Below the pieces are notes generated by a model. That model was not told where the DNA came from. It worked only from the letters and a program-made list of their open reading frames with translations, and made no database searches. A stretch of DNA of 48,470 bases from CAYILR01 sp964364175 (lineage in GTDB: Bacteria; Bdellovibrionota; UBA1018), in the NCBI GenBank assembly GCA_964364175.1, contig CAYILR010000035.1, positions 1 through 48,470 of the forward strand, read 5' to 3'. Position numbers and translations under genes: made by a program. Position 1 is the stretch's first letter, and each line of letters begins with the position of its first letter. Below are positions 1-5,523 of this stretch, piece after piece.

Positions 1-91
1 TTTTTAGGTGCACCGCTTCAGCCACTGCTCGCATAATCAGGCTGAACAGTTACCGAAGATCTAGATATTTTTCAGCAGATATTTTTCCCAT
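1..91 (-). other. Start of an unresolved leftward gene, possibly interrupted by a stop
   Basis: An ATG at 91 (minus strand) sits behind a strong Shine-Dalgarno AAAGGGG at 100-106. It opens a 13-codon frame, MGKISAEKYLDLR, that ends in TAA at 50-52. The same frame then stays open to the window edge (LFSLIMRAVAEAVHLK), with a further ATG at 34. Either the real gene starts at 34, or the frame is broken by a nonsense codon, or the 13-residue peptide is a leader. An inverted repeat TTCAGCC/GGCTGAA also lies in this stretch. The gene runs off the window, so its product cannot be named. Confidence 0.3.
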
Positions 92-135
92 TTTAATTAC
101 CCCTTTCGTTGAGTTGGCAACATCCATGGATATGA

Positions 136-153
136 TAGCAATATCGATGCCAC
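136..153 (-). promoter_or_regulatory. Sigma-54 promoter reading leftward
   Basis: On the minus strand the sequence reads TGGCATCGATATTGCT. This matches the -24/-12 consensus TGGCAC-N5-TTGC with one mismatch, and GG and GC are 12 bases apart. Predicted transcription start is near 126, about 35 bases before the ATG at 91. It lies against the 3' end of the preceding secreted-protein gene, so the leftward gene has its own promoter. I found no clear paired upstream element for it. Confidence 0.6.
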
Positions 154-154
154 G

Positions 155-478
155 CTAGCGGGCCAGGCCACTCCTTTGATCAGGATGAGTTAGGCTGGGT
201 GATTCCGATAGAAATGGGATGCTAATTTCAAATCCAATAAGCGAGCCTCTGTTTCGAAGAGTATCTCGATATAAAACCGGATTGTTTTCAGGATCAATTG
301 CCCTCAGTTCGACTCTGCGGGTTTTGCCCGCAGAGTCCCTGAGCGCAAAAGTGATGGACCGTGGTGGGATAAAGCTTCGCTGAAGAGAATAGGGTTTTGA
401 ACCCCAAACGCCGTCGACCTCGGCCGCAAATAGCAGTTTTGAAAGCAATACTAGGGCGATCAAGTTGGTTTTTTTCAT
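155..478 (-). CDS. Small secreted protein of unknown function
   Basis: A 107-residue protein that I do not recognise. The N-terminus (MKKTNLIALVLLSKLLFA) is a typical Sec signal peptide with likely cleavage around residue 18, leaving about 90 residues with no cysteines or obvious domain. Its ATG overlaps the stop of the hibernation factor upstream by four bases (ATGA at 475-478), so the two are translationally coupled and share the sigma-54 promoter at 839-855. A secreted product coupled to a ribosome factor suggests co-regulation rather than a shared biochemical step. Confidence 0.7.
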   Translation of the reverse strand: MKKTNLIALVLLSKLLFAAEVDGVWGSKPYSLQRSFIPPRSITFALRDSAGKTRRVELRAIDPENNPVLYRDTLRNRGSLIGFEISIPFLSESPSLTHPDQRSGLAR

Positions 479-816
479 GCTCTTGCCTGATGACGGATAT
501 GAACGCGCTGATTTCGCTCCAGTAGAAGCCTTTGTAATGATATGAATGCGTCGCGAATGGAAACATAAACATCTTCGTGCCCAGCGTTCTTTTCAGGTTC
601 ACGATTGACCACTAGAGTGTCGCCGCGCATGGAGACGAGAATTTCAACGTGGTAAATCATCCCTTTGCGTGAATGGTGATGCGGACGGGAAATGACAATC
701 CTACATGAAATCGCATCCTGGCACAGGGGTTCGATCTTTTCGAAATGCTCTCGAATATTTTCTGAAATAGCTTTGGATGGTTCTATATCTTTGTAAGTTA
801 TTTTTAATGGAATCAT
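475..816 (-). CDS. hpf: Ribosome hibernation-promoting factor, short form (HPF/RaiA family)
   Basis: A 113-residue protein with the layout of the sigma-54-modulation/RaiA (S30AE) family: an N-terminal strand MIPLKITYKDIEPS, a helix rich in Glu/Lys, then strands CRIVISRP and YHVEILVSM and a C-terminal helix. The length matches short HPF; the long-form C-terminal dimerisation domain is absent. Family members bind the 30S decoding centre and silence ribosomes in stationary phase or hypoxia. The start has a good Shine-Dalgarno (GAGGTG). It is transcribed divergently from the CBS-domain gene from a sigma-54 promoter, which fits a dormancy role. The family call is firm; the physiological trigger is inferred. 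Confidence 0.85.
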   Translation of the reverse strand: MIPLKITYKDIEPSKAISENIREHFEKIEPLCQDAISCRIVISRPHHHSRKGMIYHVEILVSMRGDTLVVNREPEKNAGHEDVYVSIRDAFISLQRLLLERNQRVHIRHQARA

Positions 817-838
817 ATTTCACCTCTGCAAACATTGA

Positions 839-855
839 AGCAATTTCCGTGCCGA
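839..855 (-). promoter_or_regulatory. Sigma-54 promoter of hpf operon
   Basis: The minus strand reads TCGGCACGGAAATTGCT, which matches the -24/-12 consensus except for C in place of the T before GG. GG and GC are 12 bases apart. Predicted start is near 828, giving a leader of about 12 bases that contains the GAGGTG ribosome-binding site. Confidence 0.75.
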
Positions 856-873
856 TCCTGGCATGAAGACACT

Positions 874-912
874 GAGTCAAAACAGCCCAAGCCCATGAGC
901 ATACTTTTCTCA
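874..912. promoter_or_regulatory. Paired activator element, hpf/CBS intergenic region
   Basis: This is the weakest of six copies. The left 14-mer is GAGTCAAAACAGCC at 874-887. The right 14-mer is AGCATACTTTTCTC at 898-911, followed by A. The offset between them is 24 bp. It lies between two divergent sigma-54 promoters, where an enhancer-binding protein would be expected. The assignment rests on alignment with the five better copies at 3934, 11315, 14270, 17078 and 24635. Confidence 0.45.
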
Positions 913-960
913 AAGCAGATGTGATTTCACCACATACCCCGCTAGAACGTCTTTTGGGTA

Positions 961-977
961 TTGGCACAACGAATGCA
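961..977 (+). promoter_or_regulatory. Sigma-54 promoter of CBS/PRT/hydrolase operon
   Basis: TTGGCACAACGAATGCA matches the -24/-12 consensus at all but one position, with GG at 963-964 and GC at 975-976, 12 bases apart. Predicted start is near 988, leaving a 17-base leader that carries the GAGGAG ribosome-binding site at 991-996. This placement rules out the longer open frame that begins at 921. Confidence 0.8.
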
Positions 978-1004
978 ACGTTAGCTTTTAGAGGAGCAAA
1001 ATCT

Positions 1005-1847
1005 ATGAATCCATCAATAGAAAAATTTTTACACGGAGGGATGTTGGTTTTGAATGAGAGTGCTCCTGCACAGCAGGCGGCGCGAGCCATGTATGAACGG
1101 AATGTGGGGAGTGTGATAGTTCATAGCAAAGATGGAAAAATGGTTGGGGTGGTGACTGATCGGGATTTGTCCAATCAAGTTTTGGCGTTGGGCTACCCTC
1201 CTGAAACTCCGATTGGAGAATTAATGGCAAGTGATATTTGCAGCATTACTGAAAATGACTCACTCCAAGACGCCATCCAATTGATGGAGGACTATGGAGT
1301 TCGGAGAATACCCGTTGTCAGTGTAAAGAATAGTGGCAAGGAAAGGTGTGTTGGGTTGATTTGTCTCGATGATCTGGTGGCTGAAAGGGTAGTGGATTTA
1401 GATACGTTGAGTCGAATTGTCTCTAAGCAGATTCTTAAGCCGATCAAGCCAGTTGAGCTGGGATCTGAAGAGATGGATGTGCTTCAAAAAACACTGGATC
1501 GTTTTTATGACATCATGTCGGAGCAAACGCACATCAGCCGCTCTCAAATTGAGGAGGTGACGGTCTATTTCCTGAAAACGATGATTCAAAGGCTCCCATC
1601 GAGCGGTGCTGCGCAACTGATTGCGCAGTTGCCCTTGCTTTTGCAGGACGAGTTGATGAGTTTTCGATCCAATCTGAGTCAAGAGGCGGGGGTGCCTATG
1701 TTTTTAAATATAGAGAACGAGTTTGGGATGACCCCGCAAGAAGCGGAGTTAATTTTGGATCGTTTTTGGGACGCACTGGATGAGTTTACATTTGACTTAG
1801 GGGGAAGATATGGGAGCGACACTGGAGAGTCCATTTCAATGGGTTGA
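1005..1847 (+). CDS. CBS-domain pair protein with C-terminal DUF2267-like region
   Basis: A 280-residue cytoplasmic protein. Residues about 10-130 form two CBS motifs (GVVTDRDLSNQ and a second with RRIPVV and GLICLDDL), which in this family sense adenine nucleotides. Residues about 160-260 are helical, with a segment SSGAAQLIAQLPLLLQDEL resembling DUF2267. The start is the ATG at 1005, chosen because GAGGAG lies eight bases upstream and because the sigma-54 promoter sits inside the longer open frame. It overlaps the phosphoribosyltransferase gene by 38 bases, so it heads a three-gene operon. CBS/DUF2267 proteins often accompany universal stress proteins in hypoxia regulons. The ligand is unknown. 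Confidence 0.85.
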   Translation: MNPSIEKFLHGGMLVLNESAPAQQAARAMYERNVGSVIVHSKDGKMVGVVTDRDLSNQVLALGYPPETPIGELMASDICSITENDSLQDAIQLMEDYGVRRIPVVSVKNSGKERCVGLICLDDLVAERVVDLDTLSRIVSKQILKPIKPVELGSEEMDVLQKTLDRFYDIMSEQTHISRSQIEEVTVYFLKTMIQRLPSSGAAQLIAQLPLLLQDELMSFRSNLSQEAGVPMFLNIENEFGMTPQEAELILDRFWDALDEFTFDLGGRYGSDTGESISMG

Positions 1848-2481
1848 TGAGCCCATGATGTTTCAGGACCGGGCAGCTGCTGCACTGCTTTTGGCAAGAA
1901 ACCTGGCTGAGTATCGAGGTCAAAATCCTTTAATTTTAGCTATTCCACGCGGTGCTGTACCTATGGGTGAAACGATAGCAAGACAGCTGGGAGGCGAGTT
2001 GGACATTGCGTTGGTTCATAAAATTGGAGCTCCTTCCAATCCAGAGTTTGCCATTGGTGCGGTTTCTGAATCGGGTGACATCATCGAGAGTGAAGGTTTT
2101 TCGCACGCGAGCGAAAAAATCATTCAACAGTTGGCGCAATCTGAAATATCGGCACTTAAAAAAAAGAGAGAGTGCTATTCGCCCTTTGCCTCTCCCGTCG
2201 ACCCAGAAGGAAGAGTGGTGATTTTGGTGGATGACGGTATTGCAACGGGGCATACCATGCGCGCAGCCGTGGAGTTGATCAGAAGGCGAAAACCAAAAAA
2301 AATCATTGTCTGCTCTCCGGTGGCATCTCCCGCTGCGGTGACCCAGTTGGGGAGGATTGCTGATCAAGTGGTGATATTGTATGCGCCCCTTTCATTTCAT
2401 TCAGTCGGTCAATTTTACAAAGAATTTCCTCAGGTCACTGATGAGGAAGTGGTGCGATCCTTAAAAATGAGGAGAAGATGA
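1810..2481 (+). CDS. Phosphoribosyltransferase family protein
   Basis: A 223-residue type I PRTase fold. The PRPP-binding loop VDDGIATG is visible with Asp141-Asp142, preceded by the flexible-loop region with IPRGAVPMG near residue 45 and KIGAPSNPEFAIGAV near residue 71. The start at 1810 has GGGGAAG upstream but lies within the CBS gene; an ATG at 1855 just after the CBS stop is an alternative. Its stop overlaps the hydrolase start by four bases. PRTases of this group are commonly encoded beside, or fused to, a dienelactone-hydrolase-like protein. The substrate base is unknown, and the protein is not a clear match to a purine or pyrimidine salvage enzyme. Confidence 0.85.
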   Translation: MGATLESPFQWVDEPMMFQDRAAAALLLARNLAEYRGQNPLILAIPRGAVPMGETIARQLGGELDIALVHKIGAPSNPEFAIGAVSESGDIIESEGFSHASEKIIQQLAQSEISALKKKRECYSPFASPVDPEGRVVILVDDGIATGHTMRAAVELIRRRKPKKIIVCSPVASPAAVTQLGRIADQVVILYAPLSFHSVGQFYKEFPQVTDEEVVRSLKMRRR

Positions 2482-3209
2482 AGCTCAATCAAAATGTTCA
2501 AATTAGGAAAAATGATTTTCGGCTAATGGGGATACTCAACTTGCCCGACCCTGCAAAAGGGCTTGTCATTTTTGCACACGGTAGTGGCAGCAGTCGATTG
2601 AGTCCCAGAAACCAACAGGTTGCGACTTGGCTGCATGAAGCCGGGTTTGCAACACTATTGTTTGATTTGCTGACTTCAGAGGAGTCACAAAACCGCGCCA
2701 ATGTTTTTGATATTCCCTTGCTCGGGACACGCTTGAATTGGGCAGTGGAATGGGTTCGAAATCAGGAATGGGGAAAAGAGATTCGTCTCGGATATTTTGG
2801 AGCAAGCACTGGCGCGGGTGCTGCCCTGTGGTCTGCTGCTGATTTGAGGGGAGAGATTTCAGCTATTGTGTCTCGGGGTGGAAGACCTGATCTCGCCATG
2901 GGGCGCCTAGATCACGTAGTCGTTCCCACACTTCTGATTGTGGGTGGAAATGATGATATTGTGATTCCGCTCAATCGAGATGCCCAGAAACACATGGCCC
3001 GATGTGAATTGCTCATTGTTCCGGGTGCATCACACCTATTTGAGGAGCCTGGAACATTGGAACAGGTAGCGGAGCAAGCAATCCGTTGGTTTAATCAACA
3101 CCTGTTATTGAAACTTGGCCATCAAGTTCTCGAAGAGATTCAACAGGTCACTAGAATCGTGGATCATGGACTGAGCCGTGGCGAGTTCATTAGGTTGAAG
3201 TTCAAGTAG
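2478..3209 (+). CDS. Alpha/beta hydrolase, dienelactone-hydrolase-like
   Basis: A 243-residue alpha/beta hydrolase. FAHGSGSS near residue 32 supplies the oxyanion region. The nucleophile elbow is GASTG with Ser110, the acid is in GGNDD (Asp159/160), and a late His lies in PGASHLFEEPG. The family hydrolyses esters or related bonds; the substrate here is unknown. It is coupled to the PRTase by ATGA at 2478-2481, and the pairing of these two families is recurrent. Its last 105 bases are shared antisense with the 3' end of the PAP2-like gene on the other strand, so both C-termini are encoded by the same DNA. Confidence 0.85.
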   Translation: MKLNQNVQIRKNDFRLMGILNLPDPAKGLVIFAHGSGSSRLSPRNQQVATWLHEAGFATLLFDLLTSEESQNRANVFDIPLLGTRLNWAVEWVRNQEWGKEIRLGYFGASTGAGAALWSAADLRGEISAIVSRGGRPDLAMGRLDHVVVPTLLIVGGNDDIVIPLNRDAQKHMARCELLIVPGASHLFEEPGTLEQVAEQAIRWFNQHLLLKLGHQVLEEIQQVTRIVDHGLSRGEFIRLKFK

Positions 3210-3851
3210 AATCGCGCCCAATAAATCTTCGGGAGTTCCTTCAAAAAACTCGGAATAAATTTTATCGGATAATGCAAGACCGCCAATCACATCAACAATA
3301 CTATGTTGCCGTGTTTTCAAGGTGGCGCGACAAATGTCGATGCAAGACTCACGCGCTGCCCTGATCTGCTGGATCTCAATCGTTCGAGCATCTCTGATGA
3401 TTTGGTAGGCCAATGTAACCAAAGCCACATGTAGCGATGGAAAACAATTGGTTGGCCCATCGATGGATTGCAATAAATGAGTGAGAGGGTGTGTGAGCTG
3501 TCTTCGGGATTTGAGACGGGTGGGTTTTTTTAAGAATATTTTTTCGGATTCTTGAATTATTTTTTGGAAGGCGAGCATTGCATGATTGTACTGCTCGTCA
3601 TTCAGATGATCGATGAGAAGAATTCCTAAGCTGGGAAGATAAAGGCAGGCAAAAAGATAAGGATAGATGGCTTGCTCGTCAATGGGCACGCGTTCATCCA
3701 AGCGAGTATCCGTTGTGGCAGCATCAGGCAGATTCGTATTTTCTTGAGCCCCAAAATAGGCTGCATACCATACCAGTGCGAGTTTCCCGATCATGACTGG
3801 ACGAACTGGATGTTTAAAAAAACGGAGAATACTGACTACTTTAAGACTCAT
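3105..3851 (-). CDS. PAP2-like (phosphatidic acid phosphatase type 2) family protein
   Basis: A 248-residue protein with the second and third PAP2 signature blocks: CFPSLHVALVTLAYQ (the PSxH block) and TRQHSIVDVIGG (the SRxxxxxHxxxD block in a shortened form). Hydrophobic segments lie near residues 20-35 and 65-80. The first block (KxxxxxxRP) is not obvious, and the His/Asp spacing is conserved, so activity is possible but not certain. PAP2 enzymes dephosphorylate lipid phosphates or pyrophosphates in membranes. ATG at 3851 has AGGA upstream. It is convergent with the hydrolase and overlaps it by 105 bases. I saw no sigma-54 promoter in front of it. Confidence 0.65.
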   Translation of the reverse strand: MSLKVVSILRFFKHPVRPVMIGKLALVWYAAYFGAQENTNLPDAATTDTRLDERVPIDEQAIYPYLFACLYLPSLGILLIDHLNDEQYNHAMLAFQKIIQESEKIFLKKPTRLKSRRQLTHPLTHLLQSIDGPTNCFPSLHVALVTLAYQIIRDARTIEIQQIRAARESCIDICRATLKTRQHSIVDVIGGLALSDKIYSEFFEGTPEDLLGAILLELQPNELATAQSMIHDSSDLLNLFENLMAKFQ

Positions 3852-3933
3852 CTAAGGCATCCTACACGAAATCATCATAGGTGGTGGGGTTATGTTTTAA
3901 TAGCTGCACAGGCTAAATCATATTTTTTATGCA

Positions 3934-3970
3934 AGGACAATTCGTCCCTTAAATTTTTCATCCTGTCTCA
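3934..3970. promoter_or_regulatory. Paired activator element upstream of patatin operon
   Basis: The left 14-mer AGGACAATTCGTCC at 3934-3947 is a near-perfect GGAC-N5-GTCC palindrome. The right 14-mer at 3956-3969 ends in TGTCTC, followed by A. The offset is 22 bp. The right edge lies 48 bases before the proposed -24 GG at 4018. Confidence 0.65.
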
Positions 3971-4015
3971 ACTCGACTGAATAAAATCATGAGAAGCCTC
4001 AGGGAACATTTATAT

Positions 4016-4032
4016 TTGGCATATAAATTGAA
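4016..4032 (+). promoter_or_regulatory. Probable sigma-54 promoter of small gene/patatin/lon
   Basis: TTGGCATATAAATTGAA has a perfect -24 TTGGCA, but the -12 element is TTGA instead of TTGC. The mismatch at a normally conserved base lowers confidence. The paired activator element 48 bases upstream supports it. Predicted start is near 4043, about 54 bases before the ATG at 4097. Confidence 0.5.
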
Positions 4033-4096
4033 TAAGAAAATGATCGAGTAGGCGTGGATTGAGCGTTTTCAATTAAACTCTATAGGGGAGATCGAG

Positions 4097-4297
4097 ATGG
4101 AGAATTCAGAAATTTCTAAAACTTATTTAAAGGCATCATTATTTGATTTGATCAAGGTATCTAAAGATTATGAAAGCATCAGGTCAGTCTTTGAGATGGC
4201 GAAGCAGCGGCCGAGTCAACCTTTGATTCAACCACTGAAACCCAACCCTGTGTTGGATCTCGTGATCCAAGAGCAAGATGATCAAAACGTAGCATGA
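4097..4297 (+). CDS. Small protein of unknown function
   Basis: A 66-residue soluble protein with no signal peptide and no recognisable domain. The first half is predicted helical and the second half is Pro/Gln-rich (RPSQPLIQPLKPNP). A good ribosome-binding site (GGGGAG at 4085-4090) precedes the ATG, and the patatin gene starts seven bases after its stop, so it is the first gene of the operon. It could be an accessory or regulatory partner of the phospholipase, but nothing in the sequence proves that. Confidence 0.6.
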   Translation: MENSEISKTYLKASLFDLIKVSKDYESIRSVFEMAKQRPSQPLIQPLKPNPVLDLVIQEQDDQNVA

Positions 4298-4303
4298 GGT
4301 GAT

Positions 4304-5458
4304 ATGAGTGCGCTTGGCCTAGTTCTGACAAGCGGTGGTGCCCGGGGTGCCTACCAGGCAGGCGCACTCATTGCGATTGCAGAGATTTGTCGATCACCAA
4401 AAATTCCATTTCAAGTTCTTTCCGGAGTATCTGCTGGCAGCATCAACGCTTCATACCTTGCATCTCGCGGAGATGATTTTTTGAATGCGGTAAAAAATCT
4501 GGGGGGGCTTTGGAGTCAGCTTAGATCGAGTGATATTTTTCTTACAGATGGGATCACATTAACTCGTACAGGCCTAGCTTGGCTTTCAGACCTCAGTTTA
4601 GGAGGTTGGATTGGAAGCGGCCATAGCAAGTCCTTATTAGTGACGGAACCCCTGAGAAGGCTTCTGACGGCCTCAATTTCATGGGAGGGTATTAACAAGA
4701 ATCTCGAGTCTGGTTTAATTCGCGGGGTAGCCATCACAGCAACTAACTACCACTCTGGAACTGCCGTCACGTTCTTTGATGGCAACCCAGAAATTTCCCC
4801 TTGGGTTCGTAGCACACGATTTGCAGTTCGATCAAAACTGAGTGTTGAGCACATCATGACCTCTTCGGCGATTCCGGTTTTTTTTCCAGCAGTTCAACTG
4901 GGGAAAGCGTTTTATGGTGATGGATGCATCCGGATGATGAGTCCATTGAGTCCAGCAATTCATATGGGAGCTGATCGTATTTTGGCTATTGGTGTGCGTC
5001 ATGAAAAATCAATCGCGAATGTAAATGATTTGGATGCAAAAGATCTTCGCTATCCATTTTTAGCTGAGGTGGGAGGGGTTCTTCTCAACGCCATGTTTTT
5101 GGATACGCTCGAGGCGGATGTGGAGCGCGCAGAGCGCATTAATCAGACTGTGTCGTTGATTGAAAAGCAAAACCTGAGCGGACCATCTTCCCCGTTGAAG
5201 CAGATCCCCATAATGGTCCTCAAGCCTTCGCAGGATTTGGGAGAATTGGTTCGTGAAGTACTCAATGATTTTTCTTTTACGGTTAAACACTTTCTGAAGG
5301 GCTTGGGTGCGTCGACAGAAAGTGGTTGGGATCTTTTAAGCTATCTTGCATTTGATTCAGCCTACACATCGAAGCTTGTGGAACTCGGCTATCGCGATGC
5401 AATGTCCCACCGAGAGTCTCTGAAAAAATTTATTGAAAGCGGCTCTTACGGAGTTTAA
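4304..5458 (+). CDS. Patatin-like phospholipase
   Basis: A 384-residue protein. The N-terminus has the oxyanion glycine motif SGGARGAYQAG, the nucleophile is Ser43 in GVSAGS, and the catalytic Asp is Asp206 in YGDGC (usually DGG/DGA). These are all the elements of the patatin Ser-Asp dyad, so lipid acyl hydrolase activity is expected. There is no signal peptide, suggesting a cytoplasmic or membrane-peripheral enzyme. In bacteria the family turns over phospholipids or storage-granule lipids. Its stop codon overlaps an ATG in the lon frame (TAATG at 5456-5460), linking membrane-lipid turnover with proteolysis in one operon. Confidence 0.88.
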   Translation: MSALGLVLTSGGARGAYQAGALIAIAEICRSPKIPFQVLSGVSAGSINASYLASRGDDFLNAVKNLGGLWSQLRSSDIFLTDGITLTRTGLAWLSDLSLGGWIGSGHSKSLLVTEPLRRLLTASISWEGINKNLESGLIRGVAITATNYHSGTAVTFFDGNPEISPWVRSTRFAVRSKLSVEHIMTSSAIPVFFPAVQLGKAFYGDGCIRMMSPLSPAIHMGADRILAIGVRHEKSIANVNDLDAKDLRYPFLAEVGGVLLNAMFLDTLEADVERAERINQTVSLIEKQNLSGPSSPLKQIPIMVLKPSQDLGELVREVLNDFSFTVKHFLKGLGASTESGWDLLSYLAFDSAYTSKLVELGYRDAMSHRESLKKFIESGSYGV

Positions 5459-5523
5459 TGGCGTGTTTTTTTGTTTTAGCCCTAATTGACTTTTTGAGAA
5501 CGGGAGCCATCTTAATCCTAATT

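Noticed and set aside
39..52. The 13-mer TAACTGTTCAGCC occurs near both ends of the window, in each case beginning at a stop codon.
   Set aside because: In about 48 kb on two strands dozens of 13-base matches are expected by chance, and the flanks do not extend the match.
921..1004. Longer N-terminus for the CBS-domain protein.
   Set aside because: This stretch contains the sigma-54 promoter, and a good ribosome-binding site precedes the ATG at 1005.
701..1090. Antisense open frame of 129 codons over the hpf/CBS region.
   Set aside because: It crosses two promoters and the starts of two recognisable genes, with no domain of its own.
2740..2775. A GGTTCGAAATC stretch resembling a tRNA T-loop.
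   Set aside because: It is in the reading frame of the hydrolase, and no acceptor or anticodon stem can be formed around it.
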